Below, one piece after another: positions 60,108 to 64,000 of a DNA stretch of 64,000 bases (its first letter is position 1; the number at the start of each line of letters is the position of its first letter). Below the pieces are notes generated by a model, which was not told the origin of the DNA, searched no databases, and was given only the letters and a program-made list of their open reading frames with translations. The translations under genes and the position numbers were made by a program. The DNA is taken from positions 1,488,001 through 1,552,000 of the forward strand of contig NZ_CP036262.1 of the NCBI RefSeq assembly GCF_007741495.1, read 5' to 3'. This stretch comes from Roseimaritima multifibrata. Its GTDB lineage: Bacteria > Planctomycetota > Planctomycetia > Pirellulales > Pirellulaceae.

Positions 60108-62993
60108 ATGCTCATCGCCACACAGTCCCGTAACATCGCATCAACCAGCCAGTACTTCGATAAAGTGCTGACCCAGGGTGACTACTACTTGGGACAAGAA
60201 ATCAACGGTCAGTGGCACGGAAAAGGTACCGCTCTACTCGGGCTTCAAGCCGGTGCTGACGTTACTAAAGAACAATTCACGCGTCTGCTCTCCGGTCATC
60301 ATCCAATCGATGACACGCAACTGACGCAGCGAAACCGAAGTGATCGACGACCGGGAATGGATTTGACATTTTCGGTTCCTAAGAGCGTTTCACTAACTTG
60401 GGCGATCAATAGCGATGAACGTCTTGTGGATGCTCTTCGTGAAACAGTGCGAGAAACTATGGAGCTGGATGTTGAGCCGCTGATGCAACGTCGCGTCCGA
60501 CAAGGAAAGCATGCGGTAAGCGAACAAAAAGCGACCACCGGCAAATTGTTGTACGCCGATTTCTTACATAAAACGTCACGTCCCGTCGATGGTCATCCTG
60601 ACCCACATTTGCACGTCCATGCTTTCGTCATCAATTGGACGGAGGATGGCGGGAAACACTATGCAGGCCAATTTGAAGAGATTGTCAGGCAGCGCCCATC
60701 GTTACAGGCAAAATTCGAATCAAGGCTTGCACGGCGTCTGCGAGATCAATTGGGGTATGACGTGCGGCCGACTCGCTACGTTCAATCTGGACGCGTAAAA
60801 GCAGGCTGGGAGATCACGGGGATCGAAAGATCGACTGTTGAAAAATTTAGCCGTCGCACTGCCCAGGTAGAGCAGCATGCACTTGAAAAAGGTGTTTTTG
60901 ATGCAGGTTCGAAAGCTAAGTTGGGCGCAAAAACTCGGGAAAAGAAGAATAGCGGCGAGAATGTTCCTTCGCTTCGGTCGCAGTGGAGAAATCGACTATC
61001 GCAGGAAGAGATTGAGATGTTTTCGAAGCTGAGCAAGCAAAGAGGTGCAACGCGTGCTGACGACGGGGATGCGGAGCGATCCCTGAAATACGCTTTGGAT
61101 CACCACTTGTATCGCAGCAGCACGGTAGAACGCCATCAGATCATTGGAACGGCACTAGAGCATGCGTTGACGATATCACCAGAAGCGATGGAAAAGGCAT
61201 TGGACCAGCTGAAAGTGATTCGCCGCGACACGAGCCACGAAGGTATCCAACGGAGCTACATCACGACGCGTGAAGTTCTGGACGCGGAGCGGCAGATGAT
61301 TGCCTATGCTCGTGATGGCAGAGGCACCCGAGCGGCAATCAGCGAAACGCCGCATGAATTCAAGCGTGATTGGTTGAATGAGCAGCAAAAGAGTGCGGTT
61401 CAGGACGTGCTGAAATCACGGGACACGGTGACTGCAATCTCGGGAGGTGCGGGGACTGGAAAGAGTTCATTGATGGAGGAAGCTGCCGAAGCGATCGAGA
61501 AAGCCGGTCGCAGTGTTTTCACTTTTGCTCCCAGCACCGGCGCAAAGGAAGTCTTGGAGAAGAAAGGATTCAAAAACGCACAAACGGTTGAACACCTTAT
61601 CCGCAACGAAAAACTACACGTGGAGTTGAAGAACCAAGTGATTTGGGTCGATGAGGCTGGGTTGCTGGATGTGCGTTCCATGAACGCTATCTTTGACATC
61701 GCGAAAAATGGAAACTCGCGTGTCGTCCTCTCGGGCGACACGCGGCAGCATGCCTCGCCCCGCCGTGGTGAAGGCATGCGGTTGCTTGAACGCGAAGCAG
61801 GAATGAGGATTGCACGGGTCGAGACCATTCAGCGTCAGAAGGGGCGGTATCGGGAAGCGATCGCCCAGATTAGCCGTGGGCATGAAATCGACCCGGCGTC
61901 GGGCAAGAGCGGTCTAATTGCTGGCTTTGATGCACTGGATCGCATGGGGAAAATTATTGAAATTGATCCCGAGAAGAAAACCGAAGCTCTGGTCGAAAAC
62001 TATCTGAAAACGAGCGACAAAGGAAAGTCATCGCTTGTTGTTGCTCCAACGCACCGTGAAGCAGCCGAAGTCACGGAGCAAATCCGTGACAGTCTGCGTG
62101 AGCGAAAGGAATTGGCGGAGGATGAGCATCGTTTCTTGCAGCTGAAATCGCTGAATTTGACGGAAGCCGAGAAAGGAGAAGCGACCACCTATGAGCATCA
62201 GCAAGAGTCTGTTGTGCAGTTTCATCAAAATGCTTCAGGGGGAATTAAACGCGGTTCACGCTATTTGATCGCGGGGGCAGCCGGTAAGGAAATTTTGATG
62301 CGTCCGGTTGATGGTGGCAAAGAGCAGCCGTTGCCGCTGTCAAATCCGAGTCGATTTGAAGTTTATCAACGAACCGAGATCAAACTAGCTGCTGGGGATC
62401 ATGTTCGGCTGACGCTCGGTGGAAAGGCACTGAATGACAAGCGGCGCCTAAGCAATGGTCGCCTGGATCAAATTTCGGGTTTCACCGAAACGGGAGATCT
62501 GAAAATGAAGAGCGGTGCAGTCGTCAGCCGCGACTACGGTCACGTCGATCATGGCTATGTGATAACAAGTCATGCTAGCCAAGGAAAAGATAGGGATGTG
62601 GCAATCGCGTCGATGGGAGCCGATTCATTGCCGGCCGTGAATGCTCGTCAGTTTTATGTTACTGCGTCCCGTGGGCGTGAGGATCTTAAGATCTACGTTG
62701 ATGATAAAGCGAAAGTGCGGCGGGCAATTGTTCGGAGTGGAGAGCAATTATCCGCCAGCGAACTAATTCGCTCGACCATGCCCCCGGAATCGCCTGCCAA
62801 AACCGTCGTCCCAAATTTGGGACGAGAGCGCCAACGGCAACGAGCTGTCGCTGCATTCCGTACCAGAATAAGAGCGTGGTGGACGCAGTCACGGAGCCTC
62901 GTACGACGACAAGATACCCGAAAGCCAATTGCTGACCACGGCGAGCGCCCCAACCGTTCAGTGTTTCCTCAAACCGACCGCGACCGGAGATAA
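60108..62993 (+). CDS. MOBF relaxase-helicase (TrwC/TraI type)
   Basis: The product is 961 residues. The relaxase domain has Tyr16 and the Tyr26-Tyr27 pair (GDYYLGQ), as in the paired-tyrosine active site of TrwC; HGKGTALLGL follows. The metal-binding three-His motif is DPHLHVHAFVIN. It nicks oriT, binds the 5' end and leads the strand into the recipient. A RecD-like helicase follows, with Walker A ISGGAGTGKSSLMEEA near 440 and Walker B VIWVDEAGLLD. The C-terminus is Arg-rich. The ATG at 60108 (MLIATQSRNIAS) matches family starts better than the one at 60084. A downstream gene begins two bases after the stop. No T4SS genes are in view. Confidence 0.92.
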   Translation: MLIATQSRNIASTSQYFDKVLTQGDYYLGQEINGQWHGKGTALLGLQAGADVTKEQFTRLLSGHHPIDDTQLTQRNRSDRRPGMDLTFSVPKSVSLTWAINSDERLVDALRETVRETMELDVEPLMQRRVRQGKHAVSEQKATTGKLLYADFLHKTSRPVDGHPDPHLHVHAFVINWTEDGGKHYAGQFEEIVRQRPSLQAKFESRLARRLRDQLGYDVRPTRYVQSGRVKAGWEITGIERSTVEKFSRRTAQVEQHALEKGVFDAGSKAKLGAKTREKKNSGENVPSLRSQWRNRLSQEEIEMFSKLSKQRGATRADDGDAERSLKYALDHHLYRSSTVERHQIIGTALEHALTISPEAMEKALDQLKVIRRDTSHEGIQRSYITTREVLDAERQMIAYARDGRGTRAAISETPHEFKRDWLNEQQKSAVQDVLKSRDTVTAISGGAGTGKSSLMEEAAEAIEKAGRSVFTFAPSTGAKEVLEKKGFKNAQTVEHLIRNEKLHVELKNQVIWVDEAGLLDVRSMNAIFDIAKNGNSRVVLSGDTRQHASPRRGEGMRLLEREAGMRIARVETIQRQKGRYREAIAQISRGHEIDPASGKSGLIAGFDALDRMGKIIEIDPEKKTEALVENYLKTSDKGKSSLVVAPTHREAAEVTEQIRDSLRERKELAEDEHRFLQLKSLNLTEAEKGEATTYEHQQESVVQFHQNASGGIKRGSRYLIAGAAGKEILMRPVDGGKEQPLPLSNPSRFEVYQRTEIKLAAGDHVRLTLGGKALNDKRRLSNGRLDQISGFTETGDLKMKSGAVVSRDYGHVDHGYVITSHASQGKDRDVAIASMGADSLPAVNARQFYVTASRGREDLKIYVDDKAKVRRAIVRSGEQLSASELIRSTMPPESPAKTVVPNLGRERQRQRAVAAFRTRIRAWWTQSRSLVRRQDTRKPIADHGERPNRSVFPQTDRDRR
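62809..62824. repeat. perfect 16-base palindrome, copy 1
   Basis: GTCCCAAATTTGGGAC inside the relaxase 3' coding region encodes part of V-P-N-L-G. It is identical to 63050-63065. Confidence 0.7.
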
Positions 62994-62995
62994 CA

Positions 62996-63415
62996 ATGGG
63001 AATTGCAAACAAAGCGTTTCAGCGTCAACAATCGGGGCGTCTTCACGCCGTCCCAAATTTGGGACAAGAGGATTTTCCGTATGAGAGGATCCAAAATGGA
63101 GAGATTCCACCGATGATGTTCCAGTTGCGATTTAGCGATGGGCGACGGTACAGCTACGCTTATAGCGATGTTCGGGAAATCTACCGCCGTGATGCTGGAC
63201 ATGTCGAAATCATGGTCTTAGGACGCACGGACTTGCTGTTGACTTTCCAAGGTCGAAAACTAGACGAGCTGGTCAACCTGTTTGGCAGCGGAAAAATAAA
63301 GTGGGTTCGGGAACGCGACCCCCGCAGCATTGCAGCGCAAGATGACGCAATTGAAGTGGATCGGCTAACGATTGAAGTTGCACCACCTCCAGCACCTAAC
63401 AGCGTAACAGCGTAA
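62996..63415 (+). CDS. hypothetical protein following relaxase
   Basis: I do not recognise this 139-residue basic protein. It starts two bases after the relaxase stop, so they are probably one operon. The N-terminus is Gln/Arg-rich and contains AVPNLGQEDF, which repeats the V-P-N-L-G motif of the relaxase tail. A beta-rich middle follows (MMFQLRFSDGRRYSYAYSDV, then EIMVLGRTDLLLTFQGRKL). The C-terminus is Pro-rich. It may be an accessory nucleic-acid-binding protein of the transfer module. No motif defines it. Confidence 0.7.
   Translation: MGIANKAFQRQQSGRLHAVPNLGQEDFPYERIQNGEIPPMMFQLRFSDGRRYSYAYSDVREIYRRDAGHVEIMVLGRTDLLLTFQGRKLDELVNLFGSGKIKWVRERDPRSIAAQDDAIEVDRLTIEVAPPPAPNSVTA
63050..63065. 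repeat. perfect 16-base palindrome, copy 2
   Basis: GTCCCAAATTTGGGAC is repeated in the same reading frame (V-P-N-L-G) as at 62809. Both lie within genes on the mobile element. Confidence 0.7.
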
Positions 63416-63494
63416 ACACGTTGTTACGGCACGTCGTGCTCAAGTTTGGCGAGCACCCTGCTCTGCCAAAGAATGCGATTAATCTGTTGGGAGA

Positions 63495-63524
63495 ACCAAC
63501 TGGGACCGATTAGGCCCAGTTGGT
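63495..63524. terminator. stem-loop between convergent genes
   Basis: ACCAACTGGG at 63495-63504 pairs perfectly with CCCAGTTGGT at 63515-63524 over a ten-base loop. It lies between the 3' ends of the 62996 gene and the DUF6876 gene and may terminate both; no long T-tract follows. Confidence 0.5.
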
Positions 63525-63531
63525 GTCTGCT

Positions 63532-63927
63532 TTAGTGTTCGCTTGGCAAATACAGAGTCCAATGCTCACCATCGAATGCAGCCCAAATATCGATTTTGGG
63601 GAGCGGGAAATCAGTGAATTCGATCTCCTGGGTGATAAAGGGTGCATCAGGACTGTCAGCCTTTGCGAAGAGTGTTGCGGCAGTCCCTTCCGTTCGTTGA
63701 AGCGTCCAGAAGTGCATCTCTTCGATGCGTGAATCTTTAAGAGCTGCCTGGCGAAAGCTTTTGCTGCCGATCCATGATGCTATCGCGTCGATTAGCCAGT
63801 ACGCTTCACCTCGTTCAGCGACATGCTGAACTCCGAGCGTGTAGATCACTCGTCGATTGAATGAGTGTCTGTATCGCTCCAAATCCCCAGTAAAGTGCTG
63901 TAGTTGTGAGTAGGTTAGCTGTGTCAT
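63532..63927 (-). CDS. DUF6876-like protein of mobile elements
   Basis: The product is 131 residues, starting MTQLTYSQLQHFTGDLERYR. The ATG at 63927 follows AGGAGA by about eight bases; an earlier frame to 63957 is less likely. The sequence matches my memory of DUF6876 proteins encoded on conjugative elements: a YTLGVQHVAERGEAYWLIDA segment, then AIASWIG, and a late ITQEIEFTDFPLPKID, with a PSEH ending. Function is unknown, and no catalytic residue is evident. It supports reading this region as a conjugative or mobilizable element backbone. Confidence 0.75.
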   Translation of the reverse strand: MTQLTYSQLQHFTGDLERYRHSFNRRVIYTLGVQHVAERGEAYWLIDAIASWIGSKSFRQAALKDSRIEEMHFWTLQRTEGTAATLFAKADSPDAPFITQEIEFTDFPLPKIDIWAAFDGEHWTLYLPSEH

Positions 63928-64000
63928 GATCTTGTCTCCTTTCGTTTGTTGGATCATGCCAGCTGACTAGCCGCTCCGTTTGGCGTTGGTGCAAGGGTCT

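Overview
The window looks like a chromosome segment of a planctomycete, most likely of the Pirellulaceae/Rhodopirellula type. It carries a DUF1559 prepilin-like protein with the family's N-terminal methylation motif, two secreted sulfatases flanking a DUF1080/LamG protein, a PEP-CTERM protein, secreted SGNH, serine and glycerophosphodiester hydrolases, and a HEAT-repeat/ABC operon. No 16S rRNA or other lineage marker is present, so the assignment rests on protein families.

Region 1, 1-27,500, is core-like and metabolic. It holds an alpha/beta hydrolase cut by the window start, a DUF1559 protein and a small lipoprotein, a glycerophosphodiesterase, a second alpha/beta hydrolase, a transglutaminase, a four-gene operon (membrane protein / ABC ATPase / ABC permease / HEAT protein) with 4-nt overlaps at two of its three junctions, an SGNH esterase, sulfatase / DUF1080-LamG / sulfatase, a beta-lactamase-fold serine hydrolase and a PEP-CTERM protein. 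Scattered through it is a family of REP-like palindromes (core AGGGGTCAGG). They flank two intact REP-associated tyrosine transposases (RAYTs), two decayed RAYT copies, and also stand alone at gene ends, where some look like bidirectional terminators.

Region 2, 27,509 to beyond the right edge, looks like an integrated mobile island. It opens with a 3' fragment of a tRNA-Val-like gene (anticodon loop, T arm and acceptor strand; no D arm or 5' acceptor strand), oriented as a displaced att site would be. Then come iteron-like repeats and a ParA / ribbon-helix-helix partition pair. A degenerate second copy of the 3' end of that pair (33,676-34,015) brackets a cargo of an endonuclease/exonuclease/phosphatase-fold protein and a large membrane-anchored P-loop NTPase. 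The right end (60,000-63,957) carries a MOBF (TrwC/TraI-type) relaxase-helicase with a candidate oriT hairpin upstream, a short conserved partner gene and a DUF6876 gene. This suggests an integrative conjugative or mobilizable element.

The middle of the island (34,070-59,078) is a defence block on the minus strand. It is a complete type 1 BREX locus (brxA, brxB, brxC, pglX, pglZ, brxL) with extra genes inserted. Between brxC and pglX sit a RecF/SMC-like ATPase, a small PD-(D/E)XK-like nuclease and an AlbA_2/Schlafen-like regulator; the ATPase start overlaps the brxC stop and the nuclease start overlaps the ATPase stop, by 4 nt each. Between pglX and pglZ sits a 1250-residue protein with an Mrr-like nuclease N-terminus, TPR repeats, a GreA/B-C-like segment and a PIN-like C-terminus. 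Downstream of brxL lie an uncharacterised possible nuclease and a SIR2-HerA pair, a known antiphage architecture. The nested BREX genes and the repeat-bracketed nuclease/NTPase cargo are the best candidates for undescribed biology. All functional statements are read from motifs and context by eye; no database search was run.
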